Source: H111-94 sp034436045 (GTDB lineage Bacteria; Chloroflexota; Ktedonobacteria; Ktedonobacterales; Ktedonobacteraceae). Taken from it: 23,626 nt of DNA. The notes under the pieces are model-generated. The model was not told the DNA's origin and searched no databases. It saw nothing but the letters and a program-made list of their open reading frames with translations. Where the stretch lies: the NCBI GenBank assembly GCA_034436045.1, contig DAOTVZ010000187.1, forward strand, positions 1-23,626. The letters run 5' to 3'. Positions within the stretch are counted from its first letter, which is position 1. Each line of letters opens with the position of its first letter. Shown here piece after piece: positions 6,517 to 13,716 of the stretch. Made by a program: the position numbers and the translations under genes.

Positions 6517-6556
6517 ACGTGTCGTCCACATCGCGTATGGATGTGGTACGACATGT
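6517..6556. terminator. Long hairpin after the GntR gene
   Basis: 6517-6532 pairs with 6540-6556 (core CCACATC with GATGTGG, then GTCGT with ACGAC) with one bulge and one mismatch around a 7-nt loop. It lies 20 nt after the stop. There is no T-run, so factor-independent termination is doubtful. It may stabilise the 3' end or be a REP-like palindrome. Confidence 0.45.
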
Positions 6557-6589
6557 CATAGCTCATCTCTGGCAGCCGTTGAGTCCCCG

Positions 6590-6598
6590 TGTTATACT
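6590..6598 (+). promoter_or_regulatory. Extended -10 promoter of the TPR gene
   Basis: TG-T-TATACT (-10 at 6593-6598). It overlaps the first in-frame start of the TPR frame (GTG 6589), so translation must begin downstream. This supports the ATG at 6664. No -35 match is evident. Confidence 0.55.
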
Positions 6599-6663
6599 AC
6601 GCAAGGATAAGGCCACCAGTAGGAGAGGATGGGCATAAACACACATCTTTTGAGGAAAGCAAC

Positions 6664-8088
6664 ATGGATGAGATGCAAGACAGCCACAACAATAGTGTGG
6701 CTAAAGGGGTGCCGGTTCATTTTGTCAGTCGGCAAGAGCAAGCCTGGACAGATAAAGGGAACGCTGCTGCGGAACGTGGGGACTACGAGGCCGCCGTCGA
6801 AGCTTTCGAGCAGGCGGTAGAGGCTAACCCCAGCGACGCGCGCGCGCGCTATAATCTCGCGTTGGCCCAACAGTACCTTGGCGATGCCGAGATGGCAATC
6901 GCGGGGTATCGGCGCGCCATCGATCTCGACCCACAACTTACCGATGCCTATATCAACCTGGGCAACCTGTACGGGGAGCTTGGGCTGCATGAAGAGGCGC
7001 TGGAAACGTTCCAGCAGGCGCTGGAACTGAACCCGGAGAACGATGAATTGTATACCAGTGTGGGCGACTCGTACCGTGCGCAGAATCTGTACCAGGATGC
7101 TGTGCAGGCCTACCGTCAGGCGCTCATACTTAATCCTGATAATCCGGCGGCAGCGGATAATCTGCGTGATGTGCGCGAGCGCATCAACGACCAGTATCGC
7201 CGCCTGATGGAACAGGAACGGCGCATTGACAGCGACCCTGCCAACCCGGCGCGTTACGCCGAACTGGCCAGCATTTACCTGGATATGCGTCGCTATGACG
7301 ACGCGCTATCAGCCGCTAACTACATGCTCACGCTCGATCCCGATGGGCGCAGCGGCTATGATATGCTGGCCGCGATCTATGAGCAGATGGGCGAACGCGA
7401 CCAGGCCGCCGCTACCTATCAACGGATCGCGGAGATCGATCCACAGGACGCAGAGGCATGGGAGCATCTGGGCACCTGGCGTTCGATCCAGGGGCAGGCC
7501 GAAGCGGCCATCGATGCCTATGTGCAGTCACTACAGGCCGATCCGCTGCGCATTACCGCGCGCTTCAGTCTGGCCGAAGCCTACCTGGAGGTCGAACGCT
7601 ATGCAGAGGCGGCGGAGGCCTATCGCTGGCTTATTGAGCATGCCGATGAGTTGCAACCGGATGATCTGGCCGCAGCCTACGCGGGCCTGGCCGACACCTA
7701 CAATAGCCTGGGACAGTACGAGCAGGCCATTGAGACGGCCAGGAAACTGCTAGAAATCTCCGAGGATGACGCGGAAGGCTACTTCCAGCTCGCCACGGCC
7801 TATAACGCCATCGGACGCCACGATGAGGCCATTGAGAACTACCAGAATGCCATCGATAGTGACCCTTTGAATGCCGATTACTACAATGACCTGGCGGATG
7901 CTTTGCGCGAGGCGAAGCGCTATGACGAGGCGCTGGAGTATGCTCAGCAGGCCATCGCCATGGATCCCTCACTGGTGCTGGCCTATGAGACACTGGCCCA
8001 GATTTACGAGGAGACCGGGCGCGCAGATGAGGCCGCCGAGGCGATGGAGCAGGCCAACACCTTACGCGCCGCCAACGTGGGCGAGTAA
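6664..8088 (+). CDS. Tetratricopeptide-repeat (TPR) protein, 12 repeats
   Basis: A 474-residue acidic soluble protein made almost wholly of 34-residue TPR units. Four units lie at about 26-165. A charged coiled linker follows (about 166-190, RERINDQYRRLMEQERRID). Eight more units run to about 470, with the usual W/Y..LG/A..Y pattern and P at unit ends (EANPSD, DLDPQL, ELNPEN, AEIDPQD). No signal peptide or membrane helix is present. TPR superhelices act as protein-docking scaffolds, and no client is identifiable here. GAGGAAAG at 6652-6659 precedes the ATG at 6664. The upstream in-frame GTG (6589) lies on the promoter. It is a single-gene transcription unit ending in the strong hairpin at 8111-8167. 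Confidence 0.92.
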   Translation: MDEMQDSHNNSVAKGVPVHFVSRQEQAWTDKGNAAAERGDYEAAVEAFEQAVEANPSDARARYNLALAQQYLGDAEMAIAGYRRAIDLDPQLTDAYINLGNLYGELGLHEEALETFQQALELNPENDELYTSVGDSYRAQNLYQDAVQAYRQALILNPDNPAAADNLRDVRERINDQYRRLMEQERRIDSDPANPARYAELASIYLDMRRYDDALSAANYMLTLDPDGRSGYDMLAAIYEQMGERDQAAATYQRIAEIDPQDAEAWEHLGTWRSIQGQAEAAIDAYVQSLQADPLRITARFSLAEAYLEVERYAEAAEAYRWLIEHADELQPDDLAAAYAGLADTYNSLGQYEQAIETARKLLEISEDDAEGYFQLATAYNAIGRHDEAIENYQNAIDSDPLNADYYNDLADALREAKRYDEALEYAQQAIAMDPSLVLAYETLAQIYEETGRADEAAEAMEQANTLRAANVGE

Positions 8089-8110
8089 AGCCATCCAGAC
8101 ATAGGTGACA

Positions 8111-8167
8111 GAGCAAACAACGAGGTCACAGCCTGGCAGAGTCAGGCTGTGACCTCGTTGTTTGCTC
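8111..8167. terminator. Bidirectional intrinsic terminator with perfect 25-bp stem
   Basis: 8111-8135 is perfectly complementary to 8143-8167 around a 7-nt loop. The GC-rich core (CGAGGTCACAGCCTG) is bracketed by an A-rich left edge and a T-rich right edge (TTGTTTGCT). It lies 22 nt after the TPR stop and should isolate the next gene from read-through. Confidence 0.88.
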
Positions 8168-8184
8168 TCCTGCGCCCGAAGGCT

Positions 8185-8300
8185 GGAGCGGAGAAAAGTC
8201 CTGGTTATCGGGCAACCAGCATTGACAGGAGGACAGTTCTGCGGATACTCTACTAATGTAGAGGAGCGCAGAAGGAGGTAAGAAAGGTCTTCTCCGCTCC
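8185..8300 (+). promoter_or_regulatory. Possible structured leader (three-way junction) before the Mo-hydroxylase
   Basis: Four complementary pairs nest cleanly. P1 is GGAGCGGAGAA (8185-8195) with TTCTCCGCTCC (8290-8300). P2 is CTGGTT (8201-8206) with AACCAG (8214-8219). P3 is TTCTGCG (8237-8243) with CGCAGAA (8267-8273). P3b is CTCTAC (8248-8253) with GTAGAG (8258-8263) and a TAAT loop. The closing stem ends 29 nt before the ATG at 8330. I could not match it to a riboswitch consensus I can recall. If transcription starts at the promoter read at 8222, P1 would not form, so the two readings compete. Confidence 0.45.
8222..8249 (+). promoter_or_regulatory. Candidate promoter of the Mo-hydroxylase gene
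   Basis: TTGACA (8222-8227), a 16-nt spacer and GATACT (8244-8249). The -35 is perfect and the -10 is moderate. The start would be near 8256, with a leader of about 75 nt. It lies inside the foldable region 8185-8300. Confidence 0.5.
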
Positions 8301-8329
8301 CGTTCTGCAATCAGAAGGGGAAGAAGAAC

Positions 8330-10699
8330 ATGGGTGAAACGATAACTGCAACAGATCGTTCTCAACAGCCAGTTGCGCCGGAGCAGAAGATACGCCGCCG
8401 TGAAGACCCTGTGTTACTCACCGGCAAGGGACAGTATGTGGCCGATATTCGCCGTCCTGGTATGCTCTTCATTAGTTTCGTGCGCAGTATCTATCCTCAC
8501 GCCCGTATTATCTCCATTGATGTACAACAGGCTCTGGCCCAGCCAGGGGTGGTGACGGTGGTAACGGGAGCGGACACAGCACACTTAGGCGGGCTGCTTA
8601 TCAATTTATTTCCAGGCTCAGCATGGTCTCCCCAGCCGGTCATGCCGCAGGAGGAGGTCAACTACGTTGGCGAACCGGTGGCGGCGGTGGTGGCCGAGAG
8701 TGAGATAGCCGCAATTGAAGCTGCCGAACTCGTTGACGTGCAGTACGAGGTGTTGCCCTCGGTTGGAGGACTTGATGCCGCGCTCCAGAAGGACGGGCCG
8801 AAGATCTTCAATGAGCAGAGCAATATTGCTGCCACCAGAGAAAAGACGGTTGGCGATGTAGAGGCGGGCTTCGCCCAGGCTGATAAGGTCGTCTCGTTGT
8901 ACATGCGGCTGCCGCGCCTGGCGCTGGTGCCGATGGAACCGCGAGGCATGGTTGCCGAGGGGCATGCCGATGGCACCCTCTCGGTCTGGCTTTCCAGTCA
9001 ATCAATCTGGCTGGCGCGTGTCCAACTGAGTACGATTCTGCATATAGCACCAACTGACATCAAGATCACCATTCCCCATGTAGGGGGAGCCTTTGGCGGC
9101 AAGACCAGAATCTGCGGCGAGGAGGCTGTGACGGCCTTCCTGGCGCTTAAGTTGCAGCGCCCCATACGCTGGTTGGAGAGCCGCGAGGAAAATATCGTCT
9201 CCATGGGACATGGTCGGGGCCAGCATGCCAGTATCCAGGCCGCCGTTCGTAAGGATGGGACGGTGCTGGCGCTTAAAGCCGAGTTTTTTGCCGACCTGGG
9301 CGCTTATCCTGGGGACTATAGCATCCTCACCGTCGATTCAACGGCTTCGATGATCTCCGGCACGTATGCGATTCCGGCCATTACGACCATTGTCCATGCT
9401 GTGAAGACCAATGCTGTTCCCACCGGCCCCTATCGCGGGGCAGGACGGCCTGAAGCCTGTTATTGCATCGAGCGCACGATGGATGCCATTGCGCACGAAC
9501 TCGCGCTGGACCCTGTTGACGTGCGCCGACGGAACCTGATTCCCCAAGAGGCGTTCCCCTATACAACGGCCACCAATACGACCTATGATTCCGGCGCTTA
9601 CAGCTATGCTCTGGATACCTTGTTGGCCGCAGCGAACTATCAGCAACTGCGCGCTGAGCAGGCTCGTTTGCGTTCACAAGGGCAGTATATCGGCATCGGC
9701 CTCAGCGTCTATATCGAGAGTACCGCGATGGGTGGGCAGGGCATGAGCGGACAGGCAGATAGCGGGCAGGTGCGCATTTCCCCTGATGGCAAGATTCTTG
9801 TCGAGAGCGCTTCGGTCGATAGTGGGCAAGGTCACGCCACTGCATTTGCTACCATAGTTGCCCAGGAGTTCGGCGTTCCTCTTGAGCAGGTTGAGGTCTA
9901 CATCGGAGACACGCCCAACAGCCATTCGCTGGCTACCTTTGCCAGCCGCAGTATGGGAGTTGGGGGCGTCGCGCTCAAGCTCGCGGCGCAGGCGGTGAAA
10001 GCGCAGATGCTCAAAGTGGCCTCGCACCTGCTCGAAGTGGATGAGGGCGATCTTGAACTGCACGAGGGAACAGTACGGGTCGCCGGTGTTCCCGGTAAGG
10101 CATACACATTTGCCCAACTGGCCCGTATTGTCGAGGATCCCGTACAGAAAAAGCAGTTCCCAGAGGATCTTCAGAAAGAACTGCTCAAGGGGTTATGTAG
10201 CATGCAGGGTTTCGAGCCAGCAGATTTATCGTATCCCTTTGGCGCACACCTGGCCGTCGTGCAGGTAGACCCACAGACTGGCGAAGTGAATTTCCAACGC
10301 TATGTTGCGGTAGATGATTACGGCCATGTTCTGGTACCTACGCTGGTAGAGGGTCAGACACACGGCGCTATTACGCAAGGTATCGGTCAAGCGCTCTATG
10401 AAGAGATGGCCTACGACGCGAGCGGGCGGGTAATTAGCGCAACCTTGATGGATTATGCTGTTCCTCTTGCCAAAGAAGTTCCCTCTTATGAGCTTATTCT
10501 GACCGAGACACCCAGTCCGCTCAACGTTCTCGGTGTGAAAGGAGCCGGTGAGGCGGGCACAGTAGCCGCTCCCGCTGCCGTGACCAATGCTGTGATCGAC
10601 GCGCTGCTTCCGCTAGGCGTGACGTCCCTGGATGTTCCACTCACGCCTTATAAGGTCTGGCAAGCTATCCAGCAGGCCAGAGGAGGAACGGCTTCGTAA
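8330..10699 (+). CDS. Xanthine/CO-dehydrogenase family molybdopterin-binding subunit (form II CoxL-like)
   Basis: A 789-residue catalytic large subunit of the molybdenum hydroxylase family, normal for CoxL-type chains. The aldehyde oxidase/xanthine dehydrogenase a/b hammerhead lies at about 25-140. The first Mo-cofactor domain includes GGAFGGK (252-258). The second ends with GVKGAGEAG, where E741 is the conserved catalytic glutamate. The active-site loop is PYRGAGR (367-373), as in form II enzymes, not the AYxCSFR loop of true CO dehydrogenases, so the substrate is probably a heterocycle or aldehyde. The partner 2Fe-2S (CoxS) and FAD (CoxM) subunits and XdhC-like maturation genes are not adjacent. 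GAAGGGGAAG (8313-8322) sets the ATG at 8330. A strong terminator isolates it upstream, and the amidase converges on it downstream after 37 nt. Confidence 0.92.
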   Translation: MGETITATDRSQQPVAPEQKIRRREDPVLLTGKGQYVADIRRPGMLFISFVRSIYPHARIISIDVQQALAQPGVVTVVTGADTAHLGGLLINLFPGSAWSPQPVMPQEEVNYVGEPVAAVVAESEIAAIEAAELVDVQYEVLPSVGGLDAALQKDGPKIFNEQSNIAATREKTVGDVEAGFAQADKVVSLYMRLPRLALVPMEPRGMVAEGHADGTLSVWLSSQSIWLARVQLSTILHIAPTDIKITIPHVGGAFGGKTRICGEEAVTAFLALKLQRPIRWLESREENIVSMGHGRGQHASIQAAVRKDGTVLALKAEFFADLGAYPGDYSILTVDSTASMISGTYAIPAITTIVHAVKTNAVPTGPYRGAGRPEACYCIERTMDAIAHELALDPVDVRRRNLIPQEAFPYTTATNTTYDSGAYSYALDTLLAAANYQQLRAEQARLRSQGQYIGIGLSVYIESTAMGGQGMSGQADSGQVRISPDGKILVESASVDSGQGHATAFATIVAQEFGVPLEQVEVYIGDTPNSHSLATFASRSMGVGGVALKLAAQAVKAQMLKVASHLLEVDEGDLELHEGTVRVAGVPGKAYTFAQLARIVEDPVQKKQFPEDLQKELLKGLCSMQGFEPADLSYPFGAHLAVVQVDPQTGEVNFQRYVAVDDYGHVLVPTLVEGQTHGAITQGIGQALYEEMAYDASGRVISATLMDYAVPLAKEVPSYELILTETPSPLNVLGVKGAGEAGTVAAPAAVTNAVIDALLPLGVTSLDVPLTPYKVWQAIQQARGGTAS

Positions 10700-10736
10700 C
10701 GTATTCCAGGGCGACCACAAGGACGCCTCATCATCA

Positions 10737-12161
10737 TCAGGTTAAGGAGCAATGGCGCTGCTTCCAGGGCAGCGCCTCTTCGAGTTGTGCTGCCAGGCGC
10801 AGGAGGGTCGCTTCGTCGCCGTATCGTGCCACTAGTTGCACGCCTATCGGTAATCCCTCGCTCGATTGCCCCAGGGGTAGGCTTATTGCTGGTTGCCCTG
10901 TCATGTTGAAGAGCGGGGTAAAAGGTACCAGGGCAAACAGTTTGTTGAGCCAGTCCCTGGGCGTCAGCTTCGGATCGTTCTGGTTGAGAATGCCCAGCAG
11001 AGGAGGGGCGCTAGCAGTGGTTGGAGTCACCAGCACGTCGTAGGAGCGGAAGAACGCGCTCACGTCTCTAGTAATGGTATTACAGAGCCGCAGCGCTCGT
11101 AGCAGGTCTACGGCTGTGAGGCGACGTCCATATTCCACGCTGGCAAGTGTCACCGCCTCTAGCACATCCAGGCCGAGATCAATGCCACGAGTCTGAGCGA
11201 GGCCAAGAGCGCTATCAGCGACACCAGCCGTCCAGACCGGGAGGATAGCATCGACGAAGCGCTCCCAATCCAGGTGGGGACTGGCTTCCTCTACATCGTG
11301 TCCCAGCGCGGCGAGTTCACGGCAGACCAGCGAGACTGTGTTTGCATACTCTTTGTCAACAGGCGTTCCCGACCAGGCTTGCGTCGTCATCGCTATACGT
11401 AACCGCCCCGGAGGAGTACCCACTTCTTGAGCGTAGGGACGTGCTGGCGGGGAAGCGAAATATTTGTCTCCAATCCCCGGCCCATGTACAGCATCAAGCA
11501 GAGCCGCCGTATCTCGCACCGTCCGTGCCAGCGCAAAATCAACGCCAAGACCTGAGAGGCGTTCGTCGGTATCCGGTCCCGGTGGGACACGCCCTCGCGT
11601 CGGTTTGAGTCCCACCAGTCCACACCAGGCCGCAGGAATACGGATGGAACCAGCGCCATCGGTCGCGTGTGCTACCGGAACTGCGTGTGCTGCCACCAGA
11701 GCCGCAGATCCCCCGCTCGATCCGCCTGGACTGCGAGAGATGTCCCAGGGGTTATGTGTAGGGCCATTGACGACAGGCTCGGTGGTGACGTTGAAGGCGA
11801 ACTCCGGCGTCGCGGTTCGCGCCAGCGTGACCAGCCCAGCTTGCTTGAACCGCGTCATAAGCTCGGTATCATGGGGATAGACGATGCCTTCTCCGGCCAG
11901 CCGTGTGCCCATGCCGATCTTGACCCCCGCCGCGTGCAGCGAGAAATCTTTGATAACGAAGGGCACTCCCGCAAATGGCCCGGTGGTCGAGGCAGGCAGT
12001 GCTTCCTCAAACAGTCCTCCGACGAGAGCGTTCAGGGCCGGATTCACCGCCAGAATAGCCTCTCGTGCGACTTGTTGCACCTCCTGAGCTGAAACTTGCC
12101 CGCTCCTGATCAACTGCGCGAGGCCAACTGCATCATACTCACGATACTCTGAAATATGCAT
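10737..12161 (-). CDS. Amidase (amidase-signature family)
   Basis: A 474-residue cytosolic hydrolase that cleaves carboxamides to acid and ammonia. The Ser-cisSer-Lys triad is complete: K71 (FVIKDFS), cis-S148 in GGSSGGSAALVAA, and nucleophile S172 in GSIRIPA. Spacings match the family. Further family blocks are SPGGSSGG, GLVGLKPTRGRVP and the C-terminal TGQPAISLPLG. GatB and GatC are absent and the chain lacks obvious GatA features, so a stand-alone catabolic amidase is more likely than Glu-tRNA amidotransferase. GGAGGG ends 4 nt before the ATG at 12161. An in-frame TTG (12173) lies inside that site and was rejected as the start. It is convergent with the Mo-hydroxylase and has no operon partner. 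Substrate unknown. Confidence 0.93.
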   Translation of the reverse strand: MHISEYREYDAVGLAQLIRSGQVSAQEVQQVAREAILAVNPALNALVGGLFEEALPASTTGPFAGVPFVIKDFSLHAAGVKIGMGTRLAGEGIVYPHDTELMTRFKQAGLVTLARTATPEFAFNVTTEPVVNGPTHNPWDISRSPGGSSGGSAALVAAHAVPVAHATDGAGSIRIPAAWCGLVGLKPTRGRVPPGPDTDERLSGLGVDFALARTVRDTAALLDAVHGPGIGDKYFASPPARPYAQEVGTPPGRLRIAMTTQAWSGTPVDKEYANTVSLVCRELAALGHDVEEASPHLDWERFVDAILPVWTAGVADSALGLAQTRGIDLGLDVLEAVTLASVEYGRRLTAVDLLRALRLCNTITRDVSAFFRSYDVLVTPTTASAPPLLGILNQNDPKLTPRDWLNKLFALVPFTPLFNMTGQPAISLPLGQSSEGLPIGVQLVARYGDEATLLRLAAQLEEALPWKQRHCSLT

Positions 12162-12343
12162 ACTACCCTCCAATCTTTCTAAACTACCTTCTACGCTTTT
12201 TCATAAATACCCTGTCCTTGTGCAAGCCATCTGGCGGTAACTAGCCCTGCCACATTCATATCAAGCTCCAGTGGCAGACGAAAACGCCTGATTCCCCTTT
12301 GTTCAAGCAACGAGAAACATCCTCCATTTTTACGCATTTTTTC

Positions 12344-12372
12344 TTGACAACCTCAGCCAATATGACTACACT
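12344..12372 (+). promoter_or_regulatory. Strong sigma-70-type promoter of the small gene
   Basis: TTGACA (12344-12349), a 17-nt spacer and TACACT (12367-12372). The start would be near 12379, about 42 nt before the ATG at 12421. Upstream in the same 259-bp divergent region, CTGCCAC (12247-12253) and GTGGCAG (12271-12277) form an inverted repeat, a possible regulator site for either gene. No clear amidase promoter was found. Confidence 0.75.
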
Positions 12373-12420
12373 CTTGCTGTGGTTTAGGCCACTATCTGAT
12401 CGTCAAGAAGGAGAACAGTT

Positions 12421-12645
12421 ATGACTCATCACTCTCAGGAGATGCAGCAGCGTATCCAGGAGGCTAAAGAGACCCTGCTCCAGCACGGCTTGATCGAGTG
12501 TACCCAGGAAGCAAGCCAGCGTGATGGGATTGCCTATTTATGCGCTTTTGTGTATCCACATGATCAATGGCCCGTCTGCTATACCTGTGAAACGATTGAG
12601 GATTTGCTCGCGCTGGCTGCGCTGGCCAGGGCTTCTGCCACCTGA
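12421..12645 (+). CDS. Small conserved-looking protein of unknown function
   Basis: A 74-residue soluble protein, not recognised. It opens with an amphipathic helix (SQEMQQRIQEAKETLLQHGL). A small beta-rich middle follows (DGIAYLCAFVYPHDQWPVCYTCETIEDL in pieces), then a helical Ala/Leu-rich end. The three cysteines (IECTQE, LCAF, VCYTC) do not form a clear metal motif. AAGGAGAA lies 8-15 nt before the ATG, and a near-consensus promoter precedes it, so I believe it is expressed. It ends 4 nt before the methyltransferase remnant on the other strand. It could be a small regulator or a domain remnant. Nothing in the sequence assigns a function. Confidence 0.75.
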   Translation: MTHHSQEMQQRIQEAKETLLQHGLIECTQEASQRDGIAYLCAFVYPHDQWPVCYTCETIEDLLALAALARASAT

Positions 12646-12648
12646 GGA

Positions 12649-12800
12649 CGGTGTTTTGTATCCGAAGGCACTCAGAGAATACCACAAACCTCGGAAAGTG
12701 GGAGCATCGTCTCGAATTGTTTCTGGGTCGAGTGTTGCTCCCACTCGCGCTCCGTCGTCATGCCGACCTTCATGAGGGAAGGTTGCGCAGCATATAGCTC
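12649..12800 (-). pseudogene. Frameshifted remnant of a methyltransferase C-terminus
   Basis: The reverse strand encodes QPSLMKVGMTTEREWEQ, then after a frame change PTFRGLWYSLSAFGYKT. These match the end of the intact methyltransferase next door (QPFLIKTGVTTASEWEH and PTFRGLWYYLSVFGHKA). The shift is a single missing base near 12704: GGGAGCATCG here versus GGGAGCCATC at 12901 in the intact copy. DNA similarity is obvious (TCGGAAAGTGGGAG at 12691 and 12892, offset 201 bp). Only about 50 residues remain, with no SAM-binding part. It is a decayed tandem copy or the tail left by a deletion between paralogues. Confidence 0.82.
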
Positions 12801-12843
12801 TCCTTCTGCTTCTCCGGCCACAAGCAATGAACTCTTGCCCTGT

Positions 12844-13716
12844 TCAGGCAAGGGCTTTGTGTCCAAAGACGCTCAGATAATACCACAACCCTCGGAAAGT
12901 GGGAGCCATCATCTCCACCTGCATCTGCGTTAAGAGGTGTTCCCACTCACTCGCTGTCGTCACCCCTGTTTTGATTAAAAAAGGTTGTACCAGGGTGAAG
13001 CCGGCAATAATATTGCGACAATTACTGACATGCAGGTCGGTGTCGGCAGAGTAGTCCAATACATGGGCCTGCAACCCCATCTGTCGCCAGCCTGCCTCGC
13101 GCAGAAAAGCTCCCAGCATCGGCGTGATCCTCGCCTCCTCAATCCCAGGAACAAGCGCACGCCCCGTGCGTGCCAGCGCCTGCTCAATACGCTGTTGTGT
13201 GTACTCAAAGGCCGGACTATTGGTCACGCCCACACGATCACATTCGGTCAAGCAGATATGCCCTCCTGGACGGGTGACCCGCCAGCACTCTTTGAGCAAG
13301 GGCACCCAATCAGAGGGATACATCAACCCTACCAGAAAGCGTGCGTTGATGTAGTCGAAGGTCTCATCGGCAAACGGCAAGGGCTGTTTGATGTCTGCCA
13401 CCTGAAAGTGCGCGTTGTCCAGATGCTGCACCTGAGCCTGCATGCGCGCATAGGCCGTCATGCGTTCGCTGATGTCTATGCCCGTTACCTCCAGATGCGG
13501 GTAATGGAAGGCCACTTCCTGTACCCAGCCACCGGGGCCACAGGCTACATCGAGCACGGTGGTAAGCTGTTCCGGTTCGATGTGATCGGGGAACCACCAG
13601 CCCATAGTGGCGGTGATCATCCGATCCTGATCCAGCAAACGTGCCATCTCCGCTGTATGTTCAGAATCAATCACATAGCTATTGCGTTCGGCTGAAGCCT
13701 CAAAGGCGTCGGTCAT
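12844..13716 (-). CDS. Class I SAM-dependent methyltransferase
   Basis: A 290-residue soluble enzyme with a Rossmann-type methyltransferase core (about 45-190). Motif I is VLDVACGPGGW (55-64), with an acidic residue closing strand 2 in TGIDIS (D81). ADIKQPLPFADETFDYINAR contains motif II, and LLKECWRVTRPGGHICLTE is motif III-like. The C-terminal part (about 200-290, ending APTFRGLWYYLSVFGHKALA) is probably the acceptor-binding lid. The acceptor is not readable; small molecules or quinone-like compounds are typical for the UbiE/MmtA-like group. Its ATG overlaps the stop of the HTH-GAF gene (ATGA, 13713-13716), so translation is coupled and the two probably act in one response. A decayed paralogue tail lies directly downstream. 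Confidence 0.92.
   Translation of the reverse strand: MTDAFEASAERNSYVIDSEHTAEMARLLDQDRMITATMGWWFPDHIEPEQLTTVLDVACGPGGWVQEVAFHYPHLEVTGIDISERMTAYARMQAQVQHLDNAHFQVADIKQPLPFADETFDYINARFLVGLMYPSDWVPLLKECWRVTRPGGHICLTECDRVGVTNSPAFEYTQQRIEQALARTGRALVPGIEEARITPMLGAFLREAGWRQMGLQAHVLDYSADTDLHVSNCRNIIAGFTLVQPFLIKTGVTTASEWEHLLTQMQVEMMAPTFRGLWYYLSVFGHKALA

Noticed and set aside
7631..8116. 161-residue Arg/Pro-rich ORF antisense to the TPR gene
   Set aside because: Composition is a by-product of TPR codons; it has no start signal and runs into the terminator.
8185..8300. T-box, TPP, FMN or cobalamin riboswitch
   Set aside because: None of the conserved strings of these classes that I can recall is present, so it is left as an unassigned structured region.
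10737..12161. GatA subunit of Glu-tRNA(Gln) amidotransferase
   Set aside because: No GatB or GatC nearby, and the gene stands alone next to a catabolic-type enzyme; a general amidase is the safer call.
12985..13695. 236-residue ORF antisense to the methyltransferase
   Set aside because: The opposite strand has clear SAM-binding motifs; this frame has none.
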